From Prolixibacteraceae bacterium (GTDB taxonomy: Bacteria > Bacteroidota > Bacteroidia > Bacteroidales > Prolixibacteraceae), in NCBI GenBank assembly GCA_019163175.1, contig JAFLKN010000030.1:1-64000 (forward strand): 64,000 nucleotides of DNA, given 5' to 3'. Below are positions 18,301 through 25,664 of the stretch, piece after piece. Made by a program: the position numbers and the translations under genes. The notes beneath the pieces were generated by a model. That model was not told the DNA's origin and ran no database searches. It was given only the letters and a program-made list of their open reading frames with translations. Every line of letters begins with the position of its first letter. The first letter of the stretch is position 1.

Positions 18301-18749
18301 TACAATTCAGCCGAATTCAGGTATTTTTCCAATTTCGTAACCGACTCAGCTCCTCCACAATATTGCAGACGACGGATAAAAAATGCTTTTACATCCTTGT
18401 CAGGAGCTTTATCAATAGCCGCAAGCAAAGCACCTTCAACCACTTTTCTGTCTTTTTCGTGATTTGGGCCGCCAGCAAATTGAGCCAGACTTTCCAATGC
18501 CATTCGGGCCTGGGTATCATCACCGGTTCCGGGAGCCACAACTTTGTCGCAGAACTGAGCAATTCCGGGTGCTCCGGTTTCGAGTATCTCAACCATCAGT
18601 TTGGCAGTATGCTCAATACTTTGTGCCGGAAACTGAGCCAGCACATCGGCCACTTTGGTTTCCAACCGACGGTTGTCCTGCGCAAAAGCAGGAGTCATCA
18701 GGAAAAGGGCCAGTAAAACGGTCAGTATTTTTGATGTAACTTTTATCAT
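15366..18749 (-). CDS. HEAT-repeat protein with two DUF1080 (3-keto-glycoside hydrolase) domains
   Basis: About 1127 residues from start MIKVTSKILTVLLALF, which begins a signal peptide ending TPAFAQ. Residues up to about 690 are Ala/Leu-rich helical repeats of HEAT type. Two DUF1080 (PF06439) domains follow: the first opens GLVSIFNGKDLSGWQG, with DFEMLVDWKISKNGDSGIYL; the second opens FKLLFNGKNLDNWQG and ends RNLRIKDL. DUF1080 proteins have a concanavalin-like jelly roll, and characterised members cleave 3-keto-glycosides. The protein should act in the periplasm. The Gfo/Idh oxidoreductase gene lies immediately upstream on the same strand, which fits an oxidative glycoside pathway. Confidence 0.88.
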   Translation of the reverse strand: MIKVTSKILTVLLALFLMTPAFAQDNRRLETKVADVLAQFPAQSIEHTAKLMVEILETGAPGIAQFCDKVVAPGTGDDTQARMALESLAQFAGGPNHEKDRKVVEGALLAAIDKAPDKDVKAFFIRRLQYCGGAESVTKLEKYLNSAELYAPALAALTSIGKPESGALVLKNLSNKTGVQQLAMVKTLGQLKYQPAESSLIKLTKTAKGELLQHTYTALANIGGKASVPTFEAAALAVGYQPDVAGTMASYMQLAKRLAAQGETSLSNQLCAVVLKNCTNENQMIYRSEALAVTGFGNNELFLKEIKNSNKVYRNAVLNNASAQLNSGNVESWIAATKKAPAETKAEILHFLAKRSEPVVLQKAILPALKAKEEVVRLEAIRSLALNQKANAVPALIDQLKKAKSPAEVAEIEQALRISTSVKESGLLTAQLEGMNDAGKIVLMNVLGARRATEAYPLIKKQSSSPNPEVSAAAFIALETVAKSENAVDLIGMLKQVSDKKAAANLQNALINIYSGTEKPDAGLVLKEIQSGGMTEKLIPVLSSLNDPKALKTVVGLLKSSNSAEREAAFVSLANWKNAKAAPHLFSVFANAELKQFRSEALKSYIRITLESELPDDQKLLMIEKLMPECASAPEKIQIIQAARNVKTFLSLVFVSAYLDNADLSATAAAAAKALALPSSGKKNGMTGEYVTEVLTKVMSKISGQDSQYDIIDIREYLEKIPKSKGLVSIFNGKDLSGWQGLVKNPVARAKMTPAELAKAQVEADAKVANNWSVKDGCIVFNGKGDNLCSKKMYGDFEMLVDWKISKNGDSGIYLRGTPQVQIWDTARVDVGAQVGSGGLYNNQKNQSKPLVLADNAIGDWNTFRIKMEGDRVTVYLNGVLVVDNVVMENYWDRTMPIFVKDAIELQAHGTDLAFRNIFVKELNLEDVKLSAEEEAEGFKLLFNGKNLDNWQGNKVDYTAIDGEIVVSPKEGAHGNIFTEREYSNFIMRFEFQLTPGANNGLGIHAPLQGDAAYVGKELQILDNEADIYKDLEPYQYHGSVYGIIPAKRGFLKPVGEWNYEEVVIKGDDVKVTLNGTVILEGNMKKASKNGTLDHKDHPGLQRNKGYLGFLGHGSNLKFRNLRIKDL

Positions 18750-18826
18750 TTGGTATATTTTTATATTCTCATTTTCAATCATTTTTGCTATTTCGTCCGA
18801 AAGTGAATTTTATCTCTAAAATTTGT

Positions 18827-18888
18827 CCCGGGGTTTCGTTCGTTCCTCACTACGCCCCGGGTTATTTAGATTCAGCTCCTTCAGAGCT
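18827..18888. repeat. Palindromic intergenic repeat (REP-like), two hairpins
   Basis: A 7-bp stem cccgggg (18827-18833) / ccccggg (18855-18861) encloses tttcgttcgttcctcactacg. A second hairpin, agctc-cttca-gagct (18874-18888), follows. Neither has a T-tract, so this is not a standard terminator. Its form resembles dispersed palindromes in other Bacteroidota genomes, from memory. It lies between the Gfo/Idh gene and the DUF1080 gene. Confidence 0.5.
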
Positions 18889-18921
18889 AACTTGGAACTT
18901 GAAAACCGAAACTTGGAGCTC

Positions 18922-20190
18922 TTAAATCCTCCATTCTCCTCTCATCGGCTGATCGATCAGCTTATTGGCTTCGTCGTCATTGATGAAAGTTTGAGAAACA
19001 GGATCGAATTCGAGTGTGCGGCCAAGTCGCAAAGCAATAACGCCCATGTTGACAATGGTTGCCGAGCGATGTCCGTTCATTTCGTTCAGGGCAAATTTCT
19101 GGCGGGTTTTAACCGATTCGCTAAATAAACCAATTTGTGGTTCCGGATCTGGCAAGGTATCGATTAACGATTTCAGGTTTGGAATGTCGGATTTAAATCC
19201 GCGGTAGATCTTGCCTTTTGGTCCTTCGATGTAAGCCGCACTCTGATCTTTATTTTCTCCATCGAGAATAATCTGGCAACCGTCGGCATACGTGTAGGTT
19301 ATTTTACGCCATGTTCCGATGGCATCGTAATCTTGCTGTGGAGCGTCAATTTCCACTTTTACCGGACTGGTATTGTCTTTTCCGAGCATATACTGAACCG
19401 GGTCAATGTAATGTTGTCCCATATCGCCCAATCCGCCACCATCGTAATCCCAGTATCCGCGGAATGTTTGGTGAACACGATGTGGATGGTATGGTTTTTC
19501 GGGGGCCGGCCCGAGCCACATGTTGTAATCCAGTTCTGTCGGAACAGGAGTCGGAGTCAGGTTGGATTTGCCTACCCAGTAGAATTTCCAGTCGAACCCA
19601 GTTACCCCGCTGATGGTTACTTTGAGCGGCCAGCCCAAAACACCGCTGTCGATCACTTTTTTCAGCGGTTTTACCGGAGTTCCCAATCCGTAAAAATTGT
19701 CTTTAAACCGGAACCAGGTATTCAGGCGGAACATTTTACCGGTAGCATTGATGGCTTCCACCACACGTTTTCCTTCGCCAATGGTTCGGGTCATGGGTTT
19801 TTCGCACCACACATCTTTTCCGGCCTGAGCAGCCATTACCGACATAATTCCGTGCCAATGAGGAGGTGTGGCAATGTGTACAATGTCAATTTCCGGACGA
19901 AGCAGCAATTCCCTGAAATCGGAATATCCTTTTACTTCGTTTCCTACTTTTTGGAGGGTGCTGCTGAGGTGATTTTTGTCCACATCGCAGATGGCAAGCA
20001 GGCGTGTACCTTCGTAAACGATGTGCCCCTGCCCCATTCCACCAACTCCGATAATGGCTTTGGTTAATTGATCACTTGGAGCGAGGAACCCGTTTCCACC
20101 CAAAACATGCCGCGGAATGATCGTGATCCCTGCAGCAGCTACCAGCGACTTCTTCAGAAAGTCACGGCGATTGTTCATTTTTTCAGTCAT
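18922..20190 (-). CDS. Tat-exported Gfo/Idh/MocA-family oxidoreductase
   Basis: The 422-residue product begins with a twin-arginine signal, NNRRDFLKKSLVAAAG, so it folds with its cofactor before export. The Rossmann segment KAIIGVGGMGQGHI binds NAD(P), and the family EKP motif is present in DVWCEKPMTRT. Members oxidise or reduce sugars and cyclitols, and some make 3-keto-sugars. Together with the DUF1080 hydrolase gene downstream it may form a periplasmic route that oxidises a glycoside and then cleaves it. The start could also be the second Met, at 20178. A 172-bp gap containing a palindromic repeat separates the two genes. Confidence 0.88.
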   Translation of the reverse strand: MTEKMNNRRDFLKKSLVAAAGITIIPRHVLGGNGFLAPSDQLTKAIIGVGGMGQGHIVYEGTRLLAICDVDKNHLSSTLQKVGNEVKGYSDFRELLLRPEIDIVHIATPPHWHGIMSVMAAQAGKDVWCEKPMTRTIGEGKRVVEAINATGKMFRLNTWFRFKDNFYGLGTPVKPLKKVIDSGVLGWPLKVTISGVTGFDWKFYWVGKSNLTPTPVPTELDYNMWLGPAPEKPYHPHRVHQTFRGYWDYDGGGLGDMGQHYIDPVQYMLGKDNTSPVKVEIDAPQQDYDAIGTWRKITYTYADGCQIILDGENKDQSAAYIEGPKGKIYRGFKSDIPNLKSLIDTLPDPEPQIGLFSESVKTRQKFALNEMNGHRSATIVNMGVIALRLGRTLEFDPVSQTFINDDEANKLIDQPMRGEWRI

Positions 20191-20350
20191 ATATACATTG
20201 ATTTAGCAGTGTTCTGGTTTGAACTGATGAATTTACAGCAAATTAAGCATCCGATGTATAAAATGAGGGGTAATAAATGGGGTAATGCCAAAAAAAAGTC
20301 GGTTATGAAAGTTGAACTGGCTTTTTTTGTTTAAAAATGGTGTTCTACAG

Positions 20351-20379
20351 TTGCTTCTCCACAATAATCGATAGTTTTC
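20351..20379 (+). promoter_or_regulatory. Weak candidate promoter of the 20429 gene
   Basis: TTG at 20351-20353, then 18 nt, then TAGTTTTC (20372-20379), one base from TAnnTTTG. It lies 50 bp before the ATG. Confidence 0.3.
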
Positions 20380-20428
20380 ATAAGTTATAGAGAAAAACCC
20401 AAACCTTGAACTACAAGCCTGACCAACC

Positions 20429-21679
20429 ATGAGAAAACCTTCTTTTTTACTACTATTCTGCATCATTTTACTTACCATACCTTACATTGGCTTTTCACAG
20501 GATAAAACAAATCAAGACCGGAACCAGCTTAACTTCTTTTTCGATTGTGAGGATTGTGATCTGACTTTTGTGCGTCAGAAGCTACCATTTGTTTCATTTG
20601 TCAGAGATCCGAAATTAGCTGACATACATGTTTTGGTTTCAGATTCACCCATGGGAAGTGGTGGCCGGAAATATTTCATGCATTTTATTGGAATCGGGAG
20701 TCAGGCAGAGCAAAATTTCGAACTTGAGTTTTTATCCAATCCGTCGGATACCGAAGATGATCTCCGGAAAGGTTTGTTGAAAATATTTAAGGTCGGAATG
20801 CTATCAGTTATGGCACAGGCAGGAAGTCTGGACAATCTGAAGCTTGACATTCAGGAAGTCAATGGTACAAAAGCCGATGAGATGACCAATGATCCTTGGA
20901 AAAAATGGGTCTTTCAAATTGAGTCGGGAGGCGAATTTCAGAAGGAGGAAAGTCAGAATGAATATTCGTTGCGAACTGAAATTAGGGGCGATAAAATTAC
21001 CAATGCATGGAAGACAAGGATGGAAGCCAGTTACGAGCTTAATCGTGAGAATTACTATGACGATGGCGAACGCTTTACGAACAAACAGAATGAGCAGCAA
21101 ATAAAGGCCGATTTCATTAAAAGTTTAAGTTCGCATTTGTCATTGGGTTTGTTTGGCGAATATTCGGCCAATACCTACATGAACATTTCAAATTCCTTTA
21201 GTTTTGACGGTGCTGTTGAATATAACTTCTTCGACTGGGATGAAAGTAACAGACGGGTATTCTCGCTGTCGTGGGCCGCTGGCCTGCGTACTTTCGATTA
21301 CAAGGAAGAAACCATTTACAGCAAAATGAATGAAAAACTACCCTTTGAAGCAGCCAGAATAAAACTCGAACTTGTTCAACCGTGGGGTACCGTGGAAACA
21401 AGCCTTGAAGGTCGACATTTTTTTAACGATTTTTCGAAATACCGCATTACCCTCGATTCTGAATTCGCCATTCGCCTGACCAAACAACTTTCGGTATACA
21501 GCGAGATCGAGTCAGAAATCATACACGACCAGCTCTACCTTCCTAAAGGAGATTCATCAGTTGAAGATTTATTATTGAAGCGCCGAAAGTTGGCAACCAC
21601 CTACGAAATAAGTGGCGAGATGGGTATCCGTTTTACTTTCGGATCGGCTTTTAACAATGTGGTTAACGAACGTTTTTAA
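20429..21679 (+). CDS. Outer-membrane barrel-like protein with periplasmic N-terminal domain
   Basis: The 416-residue product has a Sec signal ending GFSQ. An N-terminal soluble domain of about 150 residues begins with FFFDCEDCDLTFVRQKL and may bind or assemble something. From about residue 160 onward the sequence alternates as in DUF481-like barrels (ASYELNRENYYDDGERF, SLGLFGEYSANTYMNIS), ending in MGIRFTFGSAFNN. The first part contains a CEDC pair that could form a disulphide or bind metal. Function is unknown. It is a single plus-strand gene, divergent from the Gfo/Idh gene. Confidence 0.7.
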   Translation: MRKPSFLLLFCIILLTIPYIGFSQDKTNQDRNQLNFFFDCEDCDLTFVRQKLPFVSFVRDPKLADIHVLVSDSPMGSGGRKYFMHFIGIGSQAEQNFELEFLSNPSDTEDDLRKGLLKIFKVGMLSVMAQAGSLDNLKLDIQEVNGTKADEMTNDPWKKWVFQIESGGEFQKEESQNEYSLRTEIRGDKITNAWKTRMEASYELNRENYYDDGERFTNKQNEQQIKADFIKSLSSHLSLGLFGEYSANTYMNISNSFSFDGAVEYNFFDWDESNRRVFSLSWAAGLRTFDYKEETIYSKMNEKLPFEAARIKLELVQPWGTVETSLEGRHFFNDFSKYRITLDSEFAIRLTKQLSVYSEIESEIIHDQLYLPKGDSSVEDLLLKRRKLATTYEISGEMGIRFTFGSAFNNVVNERF

Positions 21680-21861
21680 TGATGAGTCCTATATTTTACA
21701 GATTTTCGCTTTGTTATTCAAACACAGTCAATCGTTGCAATTAATAAGCAGATGATTCAATTTATAGCTAAAAAATAAGCAAAATCAATGTTTTATGAAT
21801 CATTCATTAGTTCATGTGAGATTTTTTGCATTATTTTAAGAACCCAAAAATCTCTTAAAAA

Positions 21862-23070
21862 ATGAACAAATCGACTAACAAACAAGGTTGGATCATCACC
21901 TTTGCCGCATTGGGCATAAATCTGGTCATGGGCGTTCTCTATTCGTGGGGCGTCATCAAAAAAGCTTTGGTAAGCGACTGGGGCTGGACCAACACCGATG
22001 CCGCACTTCCATTTACCGTTTCAGCCGCAGTTTTTGCAGTAACCATGATTTTTGCCGGACGCGCCCAGGATAAATTCGGGCCACGGCCAGTAACTATTTT
22101 CAGTGGGTTGATGCTTGGCAGCGGATTGATCGCTTCCGGCTTTGCAACCAGTCTTGCCATGATGGTTTTTACCTTTGGAGTAGTTAGTGCAATCGGAATC
22201 GGTCTGGGATATTCGGCCGCCACGCCATGCGCCATGAAATGGTTTGAATCATCGAAAAAGGGAATGATCGCCGGAATCGTGGTTGCCGGAGTAGGACTTT
22301 CGCCTGTTTACATTACCCCAATTACCGCCAGTTTATTGAAAACTTACGGAATCAGCAATACCTTCATTATTTTGGGTGTATTTGCTATTGTAGCAGTGGT
22401 ATTCTTTGCCATGTTCCTGAAAAATCCACCTGAAGTTGAAGTGCCAAAAGCGGCTAACAATCAGGCTGCGCCAGCTCCTAAAGGGAATAATTTTACCTGG
22501 GACGAAGTGGCCAAAACACCTCAATTCTATTTGTTGTGGATCATGTATTTGCTGGCGGCTACTGCCGGACTAATGCTGATTGCGCACCTTCCGAGTATTG
22601 CTGTAGTACAGGCCGACTGGAAAACTGCCGGGTTTTTGCTGGTTGTTATCCTCTCCGTTTTCAATGCGCTTGGACGCCTTGGAGCAGGAGTTTTATCTGA
22701 TAAAGTTGGACGTACCCGCGCCATGATGATTATCTTTTTGCTTCAGGCCATCAATATGTTCCTTTTTGCATTCTATACCACCTTACCAACGCTCATTATC
22801 GGTTCAGCTGTTGCCGGTTTGGCTTACGGAGCGGTTTTTTCATTGTTCCCAACCACTACCGCCGAATTCTTTGGCATGAAAAACCTGGGAGTGAACTATG
22901 GAATGATCTTTACCGGATGGGGAATTGCCGGAGTGATTGGCCCAATGCTGGGCGGCATGGTAGCCGATAAAACGGGAGCATACAGCAATGGATACCTCGT
23001 AGCTGCTGTATTCCTTGTTATTGCAACCATTTTGGTGGGTATCCTGAAAGCGCCTACTGTAAGAAAGTAG
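21862..23070 (+). CDS. MFS transporter, oxalate/formate antiporter (OFA) type
   Basis: This 402-residue protein has 12 predicted membrane helices and the OFA pattern: GWIITFAALGINLVMGVLYSWG at the N-terminus, FAGRAQDKFGPRPV in the first cytoplasmic loop, and SDKVGRTRAMM in the loop of the second half. OFA carriers move small carboxylates across the inner membrane, often in exchange; this one could carry formate, lactate, pyruvate or a similar acid. No enzyme gene next to it narrows the substrate. It is a single-gene unit closed by a strong terminator at 23109. Confidence 0.88.
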   Translation: MNKSTNKQGWIITFAALGINLVMGVLYSWGVIKKALVSDWGWTNTDAALPFTVSAAVFAVTMIFAGRAQDKFGPRPVTIFSGLMLGSGLIASGFATSLAMMVFTFGVVSAIGIGLGYSAATPCAMKWFESSKKGMIAGIVVAGVGLSPVYITPITASLLKTYGISNTFIILGVFAIVAVVFFAMFLKNPPEVEVPKAANNQAAPAPKGNNFTWDEVAKTPQFYLLWIMYLLAATAGLMLIAHLPSIAVVQADWKTAGFLLVVILSVFNALGRLGAGVLSDKVGRTRAMMIIFLLQAINMFLFAFYTTLPTLIIGSAVAGLAYGAVFSLFPTTTAEFFGMKNLGVNYGMIFTGWGIAGVIGPMLGGMVADKTGAYSNGYLVAAVFLVIATILVGILKAPTVRK

Positions 23071-23071
23071 G

Positions 23072-23109
23072 CAGTCGCAATTTTCAGTCACAGTCGCAGT
23101 TTTCAGTTA
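23072..23109. repeat. 19-bp tandem duplication
   Basis: Two adjacent 19-bp units, cagtcgcaattttcagtca and cagtcgcagttttcagtta, differ at two positions. They lie directly behind the MFS stop codon and run into the terminator stem. Confidence 0.7.
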
Positions 23110-23150
23110 AAACAGCAGTTCGGATGGATTTCCGGGCTGCTGTTTTTTTA
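23109..23150 (+). terminator. Terminator of the OFA transporter gene
   Basis: The arms aaaacagcag and ctgctgtttt form a 10-bp stem, extended by partial pairing in the loop, followed by TTTTTTTA. It closes the MFS gene. Confidence 0.8.
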
Positions 23151-23251
23151 TTCATTTATGAAATAACTTTTTGCAATCGGCTTTTTAAGTCGTCCAAAGA
23201 TGACTATCTCATTTCTTAACCCAAGTCAATGAGATTGGAAAACCTCAGAAG

Positions 23252-23259
23252 TAATTTTG
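23252..23259 (+). promoter_or_regulatory. Probable -7 box of the DUF4386/CPBP unit
   Basis: TAATTTTG is a perfect TAnnTTTG match 35 bp before the ATG at 23295. A TTG at 23235 is slightly too close (14 nt), so the upstream element is uncertain. Confidence 0.42.
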
Positions 23260-23294
23260 CCCTATCAAATTCATTTAATTAACAATCAAAAACA

Positions 23295-23972
23295 ATGAAC
23301 TCAAACAAAATTGCCGCAAGATCTTTTGGGATAGCCTTTCTGATAGGATATATTTCCTACGGACTGGGGTTTGGACTTTTAAATTCTGTTATTAATTCTC
23401 CGGGTGGACTCGCTACTATTTATGCAAATAAAAATCAGGTGATTTTTGAAGCTGCAATCATGATGGCTGTATTTGCTACTATCAATATCGGTTTGGGGAT
23501 AATAATGACTCCTGTTTTAAAACCATATAACAAAACACTGACTTACGGTTACTTAAGTGCGGCAATAGCTTCAACGGTAATGCTTATTGTTGGTGCCATT
23601 TTCCTGCTATTGTTAGTTCCGTTAAGCGAAGAATTTGTAACCGCTGGCGCAGGTGATACGACCTATTTTCAAACCTTAGGCATACTATGTAAGAAAGCAA
23701 ATTTCTTTTCTTATCAAATTGGGATGGTTATCTGGGGTCTTGGCGGATTACTTTTTTGTTATTTGCTATACTTGTCGAAACTGGTTCCTCGATGGATGTC
23801 GGTTTGGGGTTTCATCGGGTATATCATTTTTATATCAGGCGCCTTTTTTGCACTTTTCGGAATAAGTATTGATGTTATTTTGGATATTCCCGGAGGTCTG
23901 TTTGAGATATTTCTAAGCTTCTGGTTAATATTCAAAGGCTTTAATGGTAAAGCTGCTGAACTTTCTAAATAG
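23295..23972 (+). CDS. DUF4386-family membrane protein
   Basis: The 225-residue product has about six membrane helices and the DUF4386 pattern: an N-terminal Asn/Ala-Arg stretch before the first helix (KIAARSFGIAFLIGY), a central long loop, and LVPRWMSVWGFIGYI near the end. The biochemical role of the family is unknown; members are often found near stress or transport genes. It precedes the CPBP protease gene by 27 bp on the same strand, so the two are probably co-transcribed. A Crp/Fnr regulator is encoded convergently just beyond. Confidence 0.83.
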   Translation: MNSNKIAARSFGIAFLIGYISYGLGFGLLNSVINSPGGLATIYANKNQVIFEAAIMMAVFATINIGLGIIMTPVLKPYNKTLTYGYLSAAIASTVMLIVGAIFLLLLVPLSEEFVTAGAGDTTYFQTLGILCKKANFFSYQIGMVIWGLGGLLFCYLLYLSKLVPRWMSVWGFIGYIIFISGAFFALFGISIDVILDIPGGLFEIFLSFWLIFKGFNGKAAELSK

Positions 23973-23999
23973 TGTTTAAATTTTAAAATCTCATCCGAA

Positions 24000-24857
24000 A
24001 TGGCAATACATGTATTTGTAACTCCCTATAACAAAATCAGAAATGTCTGGTGGGTGGTGATATTTTTCCTGATCCTCACTTCTTTTCTATTTCCGTTGAT
24101 CATTTTGGCTGATCGCTTTTCGTTCGAAATAACCATGTTGCATCAGCTTTTCTTGATTTTAGTCGTTTCAATAATCTGCCAACTCTTAAGGCGTAAACCA
24201 ATAAGTGATTTAACTGGAAAATTTAATTTTGATTGGATAAAACAACTTTACACCGGACTCATGATTGGGGCTGTGCTAATGGGTTTACCGGTTTTGCTAC
24301 TAACCATTTTGGGATACATTCATTGGCAGGTAGATGTTTTTTCCTTTTCAACTCTCGCTTCAGGAATTCAATTGTTTCTGTTTGCTGCAATAGCCGAAGA
24401 GCTATTATTCAGAGGGTTTATGTTTCAGCGGCTGATTCATGCATTTGGGAATTGGCCGGCTCAAATACTGGTAGCGGGGTTGTTTTTATTAACCCATATC
24501 AATAATCCCGGCATGACAGGAATTGTAAAAACATTGGCAGGTATTAATATTTTTACGGCTTCCATCCTTTTTGGAATTGCATTTATCAAGACTAAAAGTC
24601 TGGCAATGCCTTTGGGACTTCATTTTATGGCAAATTTTATGCAGGGAACCGTTCTTGGCTTTGGAGTGAGTGGGGGGAAAGACCCTGGTTTATTGAAACC
24701 GGGTTTCGATAATGCACCTGTTTGGCTTAGTGGCGGAGATTTTGGAATAGAAGCTAGTCTCTTTGGATTGACTTTTGTAATCCTGATTTCAGTTTTTCTC
24801 TACTTGTGGAATCCCCAAAAAGATAAAACAAAAGTAGAAACATTAAAAATGGAATAA
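24000..24857 (+). CDS. CPBP-family intramembrane metalloprotease
   Basis: This 285-residue inner-membrane protein has 7-8 hydrophobic segments and the full CPBP/Abi (Rce1-like) signature: the glutamate pair and Arg in AEELLFRGFMFQRL, His in LFLLTHINNPG, and His in LGLHFMANFMQG. These residues form the intramembrane metal-dependent active site. In bacteria such proteases process bacteriocin-related peptides or prenylated or membrane substrates. The target here is unknown. It follows DUF4386 closely and ends 9 bp from the end of the convergent Crp/Fnr gene. Confidence 0.88.
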   Translation: MAIHVFVTPYNKIRNVWWVVIFFLILTSFLFPLIILADRFSFEITMLHQLFLILVVSIICQLLRRKPISDLTGKFNFDWIKQLYTGLMIGAVLMGLPVLLLTILGYIHWQVDVFSFSTLASGIQLFLFAAIAEELLFRGFMFQRLIHAFGNWPAQILVAGLFLLTHINNPGMTGIVKTLAGINIFTASILFGIAFIKTKSLAMPLGLHFMANFMQGTVLGFGVSGGKDPGLLKPGFDNAPVWLSGGDFGIEASLFGLTFVILISVFLYLWNPQKDKTKVETLKME

Positions 24858-24866
24858 CCGAAAAAC

Positions 24867-25451
24867 CTAACTGGCACCATTACGGATAATTCTTTTCCTT
24901 ATCCTGCTCAAGGATTCAGGTTTAACTCCAATATAACTTGCCAATTGATATTGTGGAATCCGTTGAAATAAATCGGGTCTGGATTTTAATAATTTCAGAT
25001 AACGTTGCTCCGGTGAGTCAGTAAGATAGGACGTCAACAATTTCTTCTGCTCGACAAAATCAGCTTCTACAATAGCTCTGGCTATTGTTTCAAATCTTGG
25101 AAAACTTTTAAACATGATCTGAGCTTGTTCTTCATTTCCTACACTTACCGTTGTGTCTTCGACACAGACCAAATTGCTTTCTGAACGGGTTCGGGAACCA
25201 AAGTTGTTAAGAGAAATGACCCATTGTTCTTCTGCGAAAAAATTAGTCGTTTTTTCTTCTCCGTCAATTACAATATATTCTCTCACTAATCCTTCCAGAA
25301 TAAAATAAGTATCAATTGAAACCTGACCTTCTTTCAATAAAAAAGCACCTTTCTGAAAAGTCTTGACACACATATTTTCCGCAATAGCATTTGATTCTGC
25401 TTCGGTAAGAGGCGATATCCTTGAAAAATAATTTACAAATTTGTTGTCCAT
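24867..25451 (-). CDS. Crp/Fnr-family transcription regulator
   Basis: About 194 residues from the preferred start MDNKFVNYFSRI. The longer ORF starts 29 codons earlier with a hydrophobic stretch that does not belong to the family. An N-terminal cyclic-nucleotide-binding-like barrel (KGAFLLKEGQVSIDTYFIL) is followed by the dimer helix and a C-terminal winged helix with QLASYIGVKPESLSRIRKR as recognition region. No iron-sulphur Cys cluster of Fnr type is seen. It may regulate the convergent membrane-protein pair, but that is only positional. The effector is unknown. Confidence 0.86.
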   Translation of the reverse strand: MDNKFVNYFSRISPLTEAESNAIAENMCVKTFQKGAFLLKEGQVSIDTYFILEGLVREYIVIDGEEKTTNFFAEEQWVISLNNFGSRTRSESNLVCVEDTTVSVGNEEQAQIMFKSFPRFETIARAIVEADFVEQKKLLTSYLTDSPEQRYLKLLKSRPDLFQRIPQYQLASYIGVKPESLSRIRKRIIRNGAS

Positions 25452-25626
25452 TCTTAGCTTTGTTGCTTTTAAGCTGCCGTATAAATTGAATATCGATCTG
25501 ATAAGATCAGCTATTATTAACATAGGTCTGACGATCATCAGTCTTTATTTCCTTGATAAATATAAAACATTCTAATCATACAATCTTAGTGACTGAAAAC
25601 AATCTCCTTTTTTGAGGGGAATGCAG

Positions 25627-25634
25627 TATATTTG
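25627..25634 (+). promoter_or_regulatory. Probable -7 box of the helicase gene
   Basis: TATATTTG is a perfect TAnnTTTG match 30 bp before the ATG at 25665. No TTG lies at ideal spacing. Confidence 0.42.
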
Positions 25635-25664
25635 TTCAAGATAAATAATTGACGTAAGACCTCC

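Noticed and set aside
19333-20067. 244-codon plus-strand ORF opposite the Gfo/Idh gene
   Set aside because: Shadow of a gene with a clear Tat signal and family motifs.
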